Below, one piece after another: positions 42,148-50,410 of a stretch of 64,000 nucleotides of DNA. Every line of letters begins with the position of its first letter. The stretch's first letter is position 1. Below the pieces are notes generated by a model. It had not been told where the DNA came from. It was given only the letters and a program-made list of their open reading frames with translations, and searched no databases. The position numbers were made by a program, and so were the translations under genes. The stretch is from Zoogloeaceae bacterium G21618-S1 (GTDB lineage: Bacteria > Pseudomonadota > Gammaproteobacteria > Burkholderiales > Rhodocyclaceae), in assembly GCA_027214125.1 (NCBI GenBank), contig JAPWHF010000003.1, positions 300,592 to 364,591 on the forward strand, read 5' to 3'.

Positions 42148-43232
42148 GCGCCTCCCTTGAGCAGCTCGGGACGGGAGTAGCGTGCGTGGGCGGGCACCAG
42201 GCCGGCCGGGCGCAGCAACATCATCAGAATCATGGCCAGCGACAGCAACAGCATGCGCAGCACCTCCGGGTCGAGAATCACGGTGCCGAACAGCGCTTCC
42301 TGCACGGGCAGGGCGATGTTGCGGAGGATCTCGGGCAGGGCGGTGAGCGCCAGCGCGCCGACGATGGCGCCTGCGATGTTGCCCATGCCGCCGAACACCA
42401 CCATGGTGAGCACCGCGATGGATTCCATCAGCGAGAAGGATTCCGGCGACACAAAGCCCTGGAAGGAGCCGAAGAGGCCGCCCGCCACGCCGCCAAAGGT
42501 GGCGCCGAGCGAGAAGGCCAGCAGCTTCATGTTGCGCACGTTGATACCGATCGCCTTGGCAGCCAACTCGTCGTCACGCATGGCGGCCCAGGCGCGGCCA
42601 ACGCGGGAGATCTGCAGGCGTTTGATGAAGACGATGGAACCGATCACGCACAGCAGGAAGAAGTAGTAATACAGATACAGGTAGTGGATCTTGAAATCGC
42701 CGAATGACAGGCTCTGGGCGAGGTTCCAGCCAAACAGGTTGAGCGAGTCGAGGGCGTTGATCCCCTGCGGGCCGTTGGTGATGTTGACCGGGTGATTCAG
42801 GTTGTTCATGAAGATCCGGACAATTTCGCCAAAGCCGAGGGTTACGATGGCGAGGTAGTCGCCGCGCAATCGCAGCACCGGGAAGCCCAATATGATCCCC
42901 GCCAGCGCCGCAAATGCAGCCCCCAGTGGCAGCACGATCCAGAAGGGCATGTGCACGCCGAAATGGGGCGAGGCGAGGAAGGCCCAGGTGTAGGCACCCA
43001 CGGCATAGAAGGCGATGTAGCCCAGGTCGAGCAGGCCGGCGAAGCCGACCACCAGGTTCAGGCCCAGGGCCAGCATCATGTACAGCAGCGCAAAGTCGAG
43101 AATGCGCATCCAGCTGCGGCCGAAGTAGGCAGCAATCAACGGCGCGACCAGCGCGAGGATGATGATCAGCCACTTGGCGAGCCTGGGGTTGCGCTTGCCC
43201 AGGAAGGGGACGGCTTCGATGAGTTCGTTCAT
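42144..43232 (-). CDS. livM: Branched-chain amino acid ABC transporter permease LivM
   Basis: 362 residues with about ten membrane helices. YMMLALGLNLVVGFAGLLDLGYIAFYAVGAY and RGDYLAIVTLGFGEIVRI are LivM signatures. GRAWAAMRDDELAAKAIGINVRNMKLLAFSLGA is the cytoplasmic coupling region. The C-terminus LRPAGLVPAHARYSR is typical. livH is 14 bp upstream. Confidence 0.95.
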   Translation of the reverse strand: MNELIEAVPFLGKRNPRLAKWLIIILALVAPLIAAYFGRSWMRILDFALLYMMLALGLNLVVGFAGLLDLGYIAFYAVGAYTWAFLASPHFGVHMPFWIVLPLGAAFAALAGIILGFPVLRLRGDYLAIVTLGFGEIVRIFMNNLNHPVNITNGPQGINALDSLNLFGWNLAQSLSFGDFKIHYLYLYYYFFLLCVIGSIVFIKRLQISRVGRAWAAMRDDELAAKAIGINVRNMKLLAFSLGATFGGVAGGLFGSFQGFVSPESFSLMESIAVLTMVVFGGMGNIAGAIVGALALTALPEILRNIALPVQEALFGTVILDPEVLRMLLLSLAMILMMLLRPAGLVPAHARYSRPELLKGGA

Positions 43233-43246
43233 GGTGTGATCCCTCC

Positions 43247-44179
43247 TCAGGCCCGGTCGGAAACTCGCTCACCCAACAGGCCGGTGGGCCGGAAGATGAG
43301 CACGATGCCGAGAATGACGAAGGCGAAGATGTCCTGGTAGCTGGAATTGAGGAAGCCGAAGGTCATGGTCTCGATGTAGCCGGCGCCGACTGCCTCGACG
43401 AGGCCGAGCACGATGCCACCGAGCATGGCGCCACCGAGGTTGCCGATGCCGCCGAGCACCGCCGCGGTAAAGGCTTTCAGGCCGGGCATGAAGCCCATGG
43501 CGTAGTGGGCGATACCGTAGTTGCTGGCAAACATCACACCCGCTACGGCCGCCAGGCCCGCGCCGATGATGAATGTGAGACCGATGATGGCGTTGGTGTC
43601 CACACCCATCAGGCTGGCCACGCGGTGGTTTTCAGCCGTGGCGCGCATGGCACGGCCAAGACGGGTTTTGGTGACCAGAAGGATCAGGCCAGCCATCACC
43701 AGTGCCGAGACGATCACGATGGCAACCTGGACCGGCGTGACGAAGACGCCAGGAATCGGTTGCATCGGGGTGGTGGAAATCAGTTGTGGGAAGGTGTGGT
43801 AGTTGCGGCCCCAGATGATCATCGCGAGGGTTTGCAACAAGAAGGACATGCCGATGGCGGTGATCAGCGGCGCGAGACGCGGCGCGTTGCGCAGGCGTCG
43901 GTAGGCCAGTCGTTCCATCAGGAAGCCGAGGATCATGCACACCGGCATGGCGACGAGTACCGCGATCGCCAGCTTGAGCAGCGGAGCCATGTCGGGCGCG
44001 ACGCCCATCAGGATGAGCAGGGTCTGCAGCGCGGTGAGCGCGCCGATCATGACCACTTCGCCGTGGGCAAAGTTGATCAGACCCAAGATCCCGTAGACCA
44101 TCGTGTAGCCCAGTGCCACCAGCGCATACACGCTGCCGACGACCAGACCATTCACGATCTGTTGTAATAAGGTTTCCAT
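43247..44179 (-). CDS. livH: Branched-chain amino acid ABC transporter permease LivH
   Basis: 310 residues with about eight membrane helices. It begins METLLQQIVNGLVVGSVYALVALGYTMVYGILGLINFAHGE, the standard LivH start. The loop GRAMRATAENHRVASLMGVDTN is the coupling helix region. A 66-residue in-frame N-terminal extension (to 44377) is rejected. A 261-bp gap with a hairpin separates it from livJ. Confidence 0.95.
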   Translation of the reverse strand: METLLQQIVNGLVVGSVYALVALGYTMVYGILGLINFAHGEVVMIGALTALQTLLILMGVAPDMAPLLKLAIAVLVAMPVCMILGFLMERLAYRRLRNAPRLAPLITAIGMSFLLQTLAMIIWGRNYHTFPQLISTTPMQPIPGVFVTPVQVAIVIVSALVMAGLILLVTKTRLGRAMRATAENHRVASLMGVDTNAIIGLTFIIGAGLAAVAGVMFASNYGIAHYAMGFMPGLKAFTAAVLGGIGNLGGAMLGGIVLGLVEAVGAGYIETMTFGFLNSSYQDIFAFVILGIVLIFRPTGLLGERVSDRA

Positions 44180-44364
44180 TTCGCACCTTTCGCTTGGTGG
44201 GTCACGGTGGCCGCCGCCCCGATGCCGGGCTGATCCCGGTGGTGTGCGCCCTTGTGGGGCCGAGGGCGGGTTCCGTGTTGCTGTTCTCAATCCCGCACCG
44301 CGGGTTGTTTGTTGAGCTTCCGATATGCCATTCGCCGGGTGTGCCGGACGGGAACCGGAATGAT

Positions 44365-44400
44365 TCAGGGGCCGCAACCACTGCGGATCGCGGCCCCTGA
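44365..44400. promoter_or_regulatory. Stem-loop between livJ and livH
   Basis: Perfect 11-bp inverted repeat TCAGGGGCCGC / GCGGCCCCTGA with a 14-nt loop, 41 bp past the livJ stop in the minus direction. It has no U run. Such structures behind substrate-binding protein genes often stabilise or partly terminate the message so that the binding protein outnumbers the permease. The remaining 185 bp to livH shows no gene. Confidence 0.55.
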
Positions 44401-44440
44401 CTGTGGGCTAGCCCACGTTCTACGTGTGCTTCAATTCAGA

Positions 44441-45571
44441 TCAGGGAACCGGATTCCAGCCACCGTCCTTGTACTGATACACCGTGATCGCGCCTTCCTT
44501 GATGTCGCCCTTGGCGTCAAAGGCGACGTTGCCGGTGACGCCCTGGAAGTTGATCGCTTTCAGTGCCGGCAGGTATTTGGCCGGAACGGTCGAGTCGGCC
44601 ACCTTCATGGCTTCGATCATGGCGGCAGCGGCGTCATAGGCATATGGCGCGTAGATCTGCACGTCCAGGTTGAAGCGCTTCTTGTAGCGTTCCTTGAAGT
44701 CCTTGCCGCCCGGCATCTTGTCCAGCGGCAGGCCGGCTTGCGTGCAGTAAGCGTTGCCGCTCAGCGCGTCGCCAGCGAGCTTGAGCATTTCGCCCGAGCA
44801 GGCGCCGTCACCGGTGATGAACTTGGCGTTGATGCCCAGCTGCTTGAGCTGACGCAGCATCGGGCCGCCCTGGGCGTCCATGCCGCCGAAGAAGATCACG
44901 TCCGGGTTCTGAGCCTTGATCTTGGTCAGAATGGCCATGAAGTCGGTGGCTTTGTCGTTGGTGAATTCACGCGCGACGATCTTGCCGCCGGTAGCTTTGG
45001 CCGACTTCTCGACTTCGTCTGCCAGACCCTGACCGTAAGCGGTGCGGTCGTCGATGATGGCGATGTTCTTGGCACCCAGTGCGCCGGTGGCGAACTTGCC
45101 GATGGCGCCGCCTTGCTGAACGTCGTTGGCGATGGTGCGGAACACGCCAGCGTAGTTCTGCTGAGTCAGTTTCGGGTTGGTCGCCGACGGGGAGATCATC
45201 GGGATGCCGGCCTGGTGGTAGATGCGCGAAGCCGGGATGGTGGTACCCGAGTTCAGGTGGCCGACCACACCGACCACTTCGGCATCGACCAGGCGCTGGG
45301 CAACGGTCGTTCCGGCGCGCGGGTCGGCCTGATCGTCTTCACCCATGATTTCGAACTTGATTTTCTTGCCACCGATGGTCACGCCCTTGGCGTTGTATTC
45401 CTCGATGGCGAGCAGGGCACCGTTTTCGTTGTCCTTGCCCAGGTGGGAGATGCTGCCGGTGAGCGGGCCGACGTGGCCAAGCTTGACCACCATGTCGGCG
45501 GCGCTGACGCCGCCGCTCATCAGGCCGAAGCCCAGGCCCATGATCGCAATAGCGATACCGGTTTTTTTCAT
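44441..45571 (-). CDS. livJ: Branched-chain amino acid ABC transporter substrate-binding protein
   Basis: 376 residues with a signal peptide (about 1-25, cleaved after VSAA). Type I periplasmic binding protein: VVKLGHVGPLTGSISHLGKDNENGALLAIEEYNAKG is the usual first strand-helix unit, and VVGVVGHLNSGTTIPASRIY binds the ligand backbone. It may bind Leu/Ile/Val, but related proteins take other amides or aromatic acids. It leads a full livJHMGF set. Confidence 0.94.
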   Translation of the reverse strand: MKKTGIAIAIMGLGFGLMSGGVSAADMVVKLGHVGPLTGSISHLGKDNENGALLAIEEYNAKGVTIGGKKIKFEIMGEDDQADPRAGTTVAQRLVDAEVVGVVGHLNSGTTIPASRIYHQAGIPMISPSATNPKLTQQNYAGVFRTIANDVQQGGAIGKFATGALGAKNIAIIDDRTAYGQGLADEVEKSAKATGGKIVAREFTNDKATDFMAILTKIKAQNPDVIFFGGMDAQGGPMLRQLKQLGINAKFITGDGACSGEMLKLAGDALSGNAYCTQAGLPLDKMPGGKDFKERYKKRFNLDVQIYAPYAYDAAAAMIEAMKVADSTVPAKYLPALKAINFQGVTGNVAFDAKGDIKEGAITVYQYKDGGWNPVP

Positions 45572-46100
45572 GTCTCGTTTCCTCCAACTGACTCTTGTGT
45601 GAGTTTGGGTGGTTCCGATTCCGACCGCCTCGAAATGAATCGGTCGGGGTGTGGCATTCCGTCTTCCGGGGCCTCGTTGTGTGGCCTCGTGGTCGGTCTT
45701 TGTTCTCTGTCCGCACCCACCCTTTTTATTGGGTGGGCGAATGGTACGAAAGGCGCAAAGGCAAAGGTGTGCTTATTCTGCAAAAAAACCTATAGGGAAA
45801 GAAAAATTTTTGCCTGAAAAGCGCATGGCTGATGAGCGCGTGCCATGCGGCAGTGCACTACTTTGGAAGATCTGTTCTTTGCTTGTCGGACGATTCCTGA
45901 CACGCGAAGCGGCCAAGTGCAAGCATGGCCTGAGGGTGGCGCATTCTCAAGCACGCATTTTGGTGATTGCAGTGCAGCAAAAATGGCCGATAGGGGTTTT
46001 CCCTAGCGTGTGCTGCGAAACATGTCCGGTGCGTTGCGGATCTCCCCGGATTTCGCCCGTTTCGCGGCCACCGTCACTTCCTGAACGGCCCCGAGGTCAA
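45572..46100. other. Non-coding stretch upstream of livJ
   Basis: About 530 bp without a supportable gene. The part at 45780-45812 is AT-rich (runs of A and T) and is the likeliest site for the livJ promoter (TATAGG on the minus strand, 45789-45794), but no good -35 was found. The part at 45830-46090 shows no coding bias, repeats or RNA fold I can defend. Confidence 0.4.
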
Positions 46101-46130
46101 CAAAAAACCGCCGTATTCCAGGCGGTTTTC
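46101..46130 (-). terminator. Intrinsic terminator of yebC
   Basis: On the minus strand AAAACCGCC / GGCGGTTTT form a 9-bp stem with an 8-nt loop, followed directly by a T run (46102-46107 complement). It lies 24 bp past the yebC stop. Confidence 0.85.
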
Positions 46131-46153
46131 CATTTGCCGCACCGGCGAAGCGT

Positions 46154-46879
46154 TCAGTCGCCAAATACGGCGCTGGTATACACCTCTTGAACATCATCGA
46201 GACTGTCCAGCGCATCCAGCAGGCGCTGCATCTTGGCCTCGTCGTCGCCGGTCAGTTCGGTCTCGTTCATCGGCTTCATCGTGACTTCGCCAAATTCGGC
46301 CTTGAAGCCGGCGGCTTCAAGCGCGTCCTTGACGGTCGAGAAATCGGCCGGCGAGGTGACGACCTCGATGGAGCCGTCGTCATCGGTGATCACGTCTTCG
46401 GCGCCGCACTCAAGCGCGGCGTCCATCAGCGCTTCTTCATCGACCCCGGGGGCAAACATCAGCTGGCCGCAGTGGCTGAACTGGAAAGCCACGCAGCCAT
46501 CGGTGCCCAGATTGCCGCCGTACTTGCTGAAGGCGTGGCGCACGTCGGCCACGGTGCGCACCTTGTTGTCCGTCAGGCAATCGACGATCACCGCTGCGCC
46601 GCCAATACCGTAGCCCTCGTAGCGCGCCTCTTCATAGCTGACGCCTTCGAGCTGGCCGGTGCCGCGCTTGATGGCGTTTTCGATATTGTCCTTGGGCATC
46701 GATTCACCGCGGGCCTTGTCGATGGCCATGCGCAGACGCGGATTCGATGCCGGATCGCCGCCACCCATCTTGGCGGCGACGGTGACTTCCTTGATCAGTT
46801 TGGTGAAGACCTTGCCCCGCTTGGCATCCTGACGGCCTTTGCGGTGCTGGATGTTGGCCCATTTGGAATGACCTGCCAT
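46154..46879 (-). CDS. YebC/PmpR family DNA-binding regulatory protein
   Basis: 241 residues. [23 protein letters not shown] is the invariant N-terminus, and [36 protein letters not shown] and [23 protein letters not shown] are family blocks. The family acts as a transcription regulator and, in recent work, aids translation of proline-rich stretches. ATG 46879; the 29-residue upstream extension is not conserved. Confidence 0.95.
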   Translation of the reverse strand: MAGHSKWANIQHRKGRQDAKRGKVFTKLIKEVTVAAKMGGGDPASNPRLRMAIDKARGESMPKDNIENAIKRGTGQLEGVSYEEARYEGYGIGGAAVIVDCLTDNKVRTVADVRHAFSKYGGNLGTDGCVAFQFSHCGQLMFAPGVDEEALMDAALECGAEDVITDDDGSIEVVTSPADFSTVKDALEAAGFKAEFGEVTMKPMNETELTGDDEAKMQRLLDALDSLDDVQEVYTSAVFGD

Positions 46880-46921
46880 AGCGCCCTCGACTCCTGCAGT
46901 GTTGCTGTTCGAAAAGCCGAC

Positions 46922-46927
46922 ATTATA
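46922..46927 (-). promoter_or_regulatory. Candidate -10 box of yebC
   Basis: A perfect TATAAT on the minus strand lies 43 nt before the yebC ATG. No clear -35 hexamer lies 15-19 bp upstream. Confidence 0.45.
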
Positions 46928-47026
46928 CCTACCGACCCGATGTTGGCGTGGGCCTCGCCCGCACAAGCGGCAGCGAGTCTGCTAGATTGCAAAGATGTGC
47001 ATGACAACCGGATCGGGAGCAACCGC

Positions 47027-47626
47027 ATGAAGTCTCTATTTTCAATGCTGAGCGTGGTGTGGCTGGCGGTGCTTGCCGTGCCGGCTGGCGCGCAGGATCT
47101 CACCTTCCGCGGCTGCGCCGACGCGGTGGGGCGTGCGGTGCCCAGTCAGCTCGATGTCGAATCACCCTCGCTGGTGACAACGCAGATGGGCCAATCCCGG
47201 CCGCTGATTGTCTACAACCCGCGGGCGCTCCCCGACGTCACCGACGCCGTCCGTGCCTTTCTGTATGCGCATGAGTGTGCCCGGCACAGCCTCGGTATCG
47301 CGCGCGATGTGCCAACGCCCGAGGCGGCGCAGCGTGCCGACTGCGAGGGTCTGGCCACACTGCGGCGTTCGGGCATGCTGGTTGAGCCCGGTGATGTGAC
47401 CGCTTTGCAATCCTCGCTGGTGTTCTCGCCCGAGCAATGGGCGCGGGTGCCGGGCCCCCCGCGCGGCTTTGATCTGAACAACTGCCCCACGCGTCGCGCC
47501 GTGCCCAAAAGCAACCCGGCCTGGAACCAGTGCGTACACCGCTGCGGCGACCGCTTGTACCACTGTGGCCAGAGTGCCAGTTGCCTGGCTACCTACAATA
47601 GCTGTCAGGCCGCCTGCCAGCGCTGA
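47027..47626 (+). CDS. Small secreted Cys-rich protein, function unknown
   Basis: 199 residues from the ATG at 47027 (GGGAG upstream). Signal peptide to about residue 22 (PAGA). The middle has FLYAHECARHSLGIARD, which resembles a metal-protease helix but is spaced HExxxH rather than HExxH. The last 35 residues hold six cysteines in CVHRCGDRLYHCGQSASC and CQAAC patterns. No family recognised. Confidence 0.78.
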   Translation: MKSLFSMLSVVWLAVLAVPAGAQDLTFRGCADAVGRAVPSQLDVESPSLVTTQMGQSRPLIVYNPRALPDVTDAVRAFLYAHECARHSLGIARDVPTPEAAQRADCEGLATLRRSGMLVEPGDVTALQSSLVFSPEQWARVPGPPRGFDLNNCPTRRAVPKSNPAWNQCVHRCGDRLYHCGQSASCLATYNSCQAACQR

Positions 47627-47737
47627 GTTGTTTCGGGGCAAGGTGTCATGTCGCAGCACCTCGGTGCGCCCGGAGGGCTGCGATCTGGCGTCGCCCTGGG
47701 CTAGACTATGACGATTCCTTCTGCCCGGACTCCGCTC

Positions 47738-49252
47738 ATGACCGACCCGCTCCTCATCGCCAAGGCCGATGGCCGCGACATCGCCCTGTTGCCGCGTCTG
47801 GCCAACCGCCACGGACTGATCACCGGCGCCACCGGCACCGGCAAGACGGTCACATTGCAGCGTCTGGCCGAATCCTTTGCCAGCATTGGCGTACCGGTGT
47901 TTCTGGCCGACGTCAAAGGCGATCTGTCGGGCATCGGCGTGGCGGGTGTGGCCTCCGAAAAATTGATGAAGCGGCTCAACGCCATTGGTATCGACAGCTT
48001 CGAGCCGGTGCAGAACGCCGCCGTGTTCTGGGACGTGTTCGGCGAGTCCGGCCATCCGGTGCGGGCCACCGTGTCCGACATGGGGCCGCTGCTGCTGGCG
48101 CGTCTGCTCAACCTCAACGACACTCAGAGCGGCGTGCTGCAGATCGTCTTCAAAGTGGCCGACGACAACGGTCTGCTGCTGCTCGACCTCAAAGACCTGC
48201 GCGCCATGGTGCAGTTCGTTGGCGACAACGCCAAGACCATCAAGACGCAGTACGGCAATGTCTCCACCGCCTCGATCGGCGCCATCCAGCGCGGATTGCT
48301 GATGATTGAGGAGCAAGGTGGCGACGTGTTCTTCGGTGAGCCGATGCTCGACATCGCCGACCTGATGCAGACCAGCGCCAATGGTCGCGGCGTGATCAAC
48401 GTGCTGGCCGCCGACAAGCTCTACAACAACCCCAAGCTCTACTCCACCTTCCTGCTGTGGCTGCTCGCCGAGTTGTTCGAGCAGTTGCCCGAAGTCGGCG
48501 ACCCCGACAAGCCCAAGCTGGTGTTCTTCTTCGATGAAGCCCACCTGCTGTTCAACGATGCGCCCAAGGCCTTGCTCGAAAAGGTCGAGCAGGTCGTGCG
48601 GCTGATCCGCTCCAAAGGGGTTGGCGTCTACTTCGTCACCCAAAACCCGCTCGACGTCCCCGATTCCGTCCTTGGCCAGCTCGGCAACCGCGTCCAGCAC
48701 GCCCTGCGCGCCTTCACCCCGCGCGACCAGAAAGCGGTCAAGACCGCCGCCGACACCATGCGGGCCAATCCAGCCTTCGATGCCGCCGAGGCGATCACCG
48801 AACTGGGCGTGGGCGAGGCACTCATCTCCTTCCTCGACGAAAAGGGCCGGCCCAACATCACCGAGCGCTGCTTTGTCATCGCGCCGGGCTCGCGGCTTGG
48901 CCCCATGGAAGCCGCCGAGCGCCAGCAGGCCATCCGCAGCTCGCTGCTCTACGGCCACTACGAACAGGTGCTCGACCGCGAGTCGGCCTTCGAAAAACTC
49001 CAGGCCGGTTTCGGCCAGGAGAAACCGGCCGCCGAGGCACCCGCCAGTGCGCCGGCCGCCGACGACGGCGGCCTGCTCGGGGGCTTGGGCGGCATGCTCG
49101 GCGGCATGTTCGGCGGGCGTTCGAGCCGATCCGACGGCATCATCGAATCCGCCGCCAAGAGCGCCGCACGCAGCATTGGTACCCAGGTCGGCCGCGCCAT
49201 TATCCGCGGCGTGCTCGGCTCGATGCTCGGCGGCAGCACGCGACGCCGCTAG
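47738..49252 (+). CDS. DUF853 HerA-like ATPase (YjgR family)
   Basis: 504 residues. [21 protein letters not shown] gives Walker A, and [12 protein letters not shown]alker [33 protein letters not shown] is the DUF853 signature. The C-terminus is a Gly-rich stretch ([19 protein letters not shown]) and a helix. An ATG at 47708 adds ten residues; homologues I recall start at MTDPLLIAK. Cellular role unknown. Confidence 0.9.
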   Translation: MTDPLLIAKADGRDIALLPRLANRHGLITGATGTGKTVTLQRLAESFASIGVPVFLADVKGDLSGIGVAGVASEKLMKRLNAIGIDSFEPVQNAAVFWDVFGESGHPVRATVSDMGPLLLARLLNLNDTQSGVLQIVFKVADDNGLLLLDLKDLRAMVQFVGDNAKTIKTQYGNVSTASIGAIQRGLLMIEEQGGDVFFGEPMLDIADLMQTSANGRGVINVLAADKLYNNPKLYSTFLLWLLAELFEQLPEVGDPDKPKLVFFFDEAHLLFNDAPKALLEKVEQVVRLIRSKGVGVYFVTQNPLDVPDSVLGQLGNRVQHALRAFTPRDQKAVKTAADTMRANPAFDAAEAITELGVGEALISFLDEKGRPNITERCFVIAPGSRLGPMEAAERQQAIRSSLLYGHYEQVLDRESAFEKLQAGFGQEKPAAEAPASAPAADDGGLLGGLGGMLGGMFGGRSSRSDGIIESAAKSAARSIGTQVGRAIIRGVLGSMLGGSTRRR

Positions 49253-49402
49253 CGCATTCGTGGGTGAGCCGGACAGCCAAGGCGCGAACCCGCCGGGATG
49301 AACGATCACCAAGGCGCTGCGTCACTGGACGATCTTTTCATCCAGCACCCGCCGTCGACTTCAAAGCCGCTTGTGGCGCTTTGGGGATGCGCGTGTTGGA
49401 TT

Positions 49403-49495
49403 CGTAGCCCGGATGAAACAAAGCGCCATCCGGGGCCAGAGGTCGATCAACCGATGAATCCCGGCGGCGGCCCTGCAGGCCTTGTCCGGGCTACG
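49403..49495. repeat. MITE-like palindromic intergenic element
   Basis: Terminal inverted repeats CGTAGCCCGGA (49403-49413) and TCCGGGCTACG (49485-49495) bound 93 bp. Internal sequence has an ATGAA...GCGCCATCCGGGG segment typical of the abundant GTAGCCCGGAT-type repeats of beta- and gammaproteobacteria. The right end supplies the stop codon of the adjacent cupin gene. No ORF inside. Confidence 0.65.
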
Positions 49496-50072
49496 CTTGT
49501 TGTCCGGCCGCGACCGTCGTGGTGTCCCGCCCGGCGTTGAAGCGGGCCTCCGCACCGGCAAATTCCGCCTTGACCCGCTCGACGTCCCACCCCTGCTCGA
49601 CGAGCGTCTCGTGATCCCACATGCTGCGCGGTTCGGGCGGTGCGAAGAAATCGCCCCCATAGACATGGATGGCACAGGTCATCTTGCCAATCGGGTTGAG
49701 CACGGAGTGAATCGCGTCGCGCTCGAGCGTCGTGACGTCGCCTACACCCAGAGATTTCGCACCGCATGCCTCGATGCCCCCGGTGGTGCGTCGCCAGAAT
49801 ACGTTGTCCTCGCGGCCCGTGTAGATACCCACCACCGAGAACATGTGGTGGTCATGAGGCATGAGGATCATGCACGGGGCCCACACGAAGTTGATGATGG
49901 TCAGATTCGGCGCGCGGTACAGCGTATTGATGCCGGCATGGGTCGGCTCGCCCAGTTCGGCGATCACGCATGCGCTATCCGCTACCGCCGCGGCGACAAG
50001 TTCGCTTATCGCGTCTTCGCCCTCGCCAACGGTCTTGACGCAATCGTCAATGAAACGGGCCCTGTCGAACAT
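49491..50072 (-). CDS. Cupin-fold (cysteine-dioxygenase-like) protein
   Basis: 193 residues from the ATG at 50072, which has GGAG 8 nt upstream; the GTG at 50081 is less likely. IINFVWAPCMILMPHDHHMFSVVGIYTGREDN carries the HxH metal motif of cupins, and CAIHVYGGDFF the second motif histidine. The overall form resembles cysteine/thiol dioxygenase-like predicted metal enzymes. Substrate unknown. The last codons and stop come from the flanking repeat element. Confidence 0.8.
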   Translation of the reverse strand: MFDRARFIDDCVKTVGEGEDAISELVAAAVADSACVIAELGEPTHAGINTLYRAPNLTIINFVWAPCMILMPHDHHMFSVVGIYTGREDNVFWRRTTGGIEACGAKSLGVGDVTTLERDAIHSVLNPIGKMTCAIHVYGGDFFAPPEPRSMWDHETLVEQGWDVERVKAEFAGAEARFNAGRDTTTVAAGQQA

Positions 50073-50410
50073 GACCAGCACTCCTCGAATTTCGCTCCCT
50101 GTCCATCGGCTGCGAAGGCGAGCGGATTCCCTCTGCCATCCTCTTATCCGGCCGCTTGTTTACCCTTGTTATAGATATGCCGGCGGACGCCCGCAATCCG
50201 GTTGCCGGTCACGCGCATGCCGTCGGCGGCGCGGCCATATTGCGCATGGTCCGGCGAGCCGAAATTCGCCCTGGACACCTGCCGGGTGGGCGACCGCTCC
50301 GGCCGACCACCCTATTCTCGCGAAGTATGGCCAGACGTCGCCCGCAGACCGCATGGCCTGCCGGGCGCTGAGGATGGAAGCTGAGGCTTCGAGGCAATTC
50401 GCCCGGAACG
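50073..50410. other. Intergenic stretch without a supported gene
   Basis: 338 bp between the cupin gene and the DUF1631 gene. A minus-strand frame stays open across 50169-50410, but it begins inside the DUF1631 gene out of frame and has no start or ribosome site of its own. The GC-rich composition may reflect a decayed gene or a dispersed repeat. No hairpin terminator with a U run was found. Confidence 0.35.

Noticed and set aside
47100..47320. HECARH as a zinc protease HExxH motif
   Set aside because: The spacing is HExxxH, one residue too long, and no third ligand is evident. Kept only as a loose observation.
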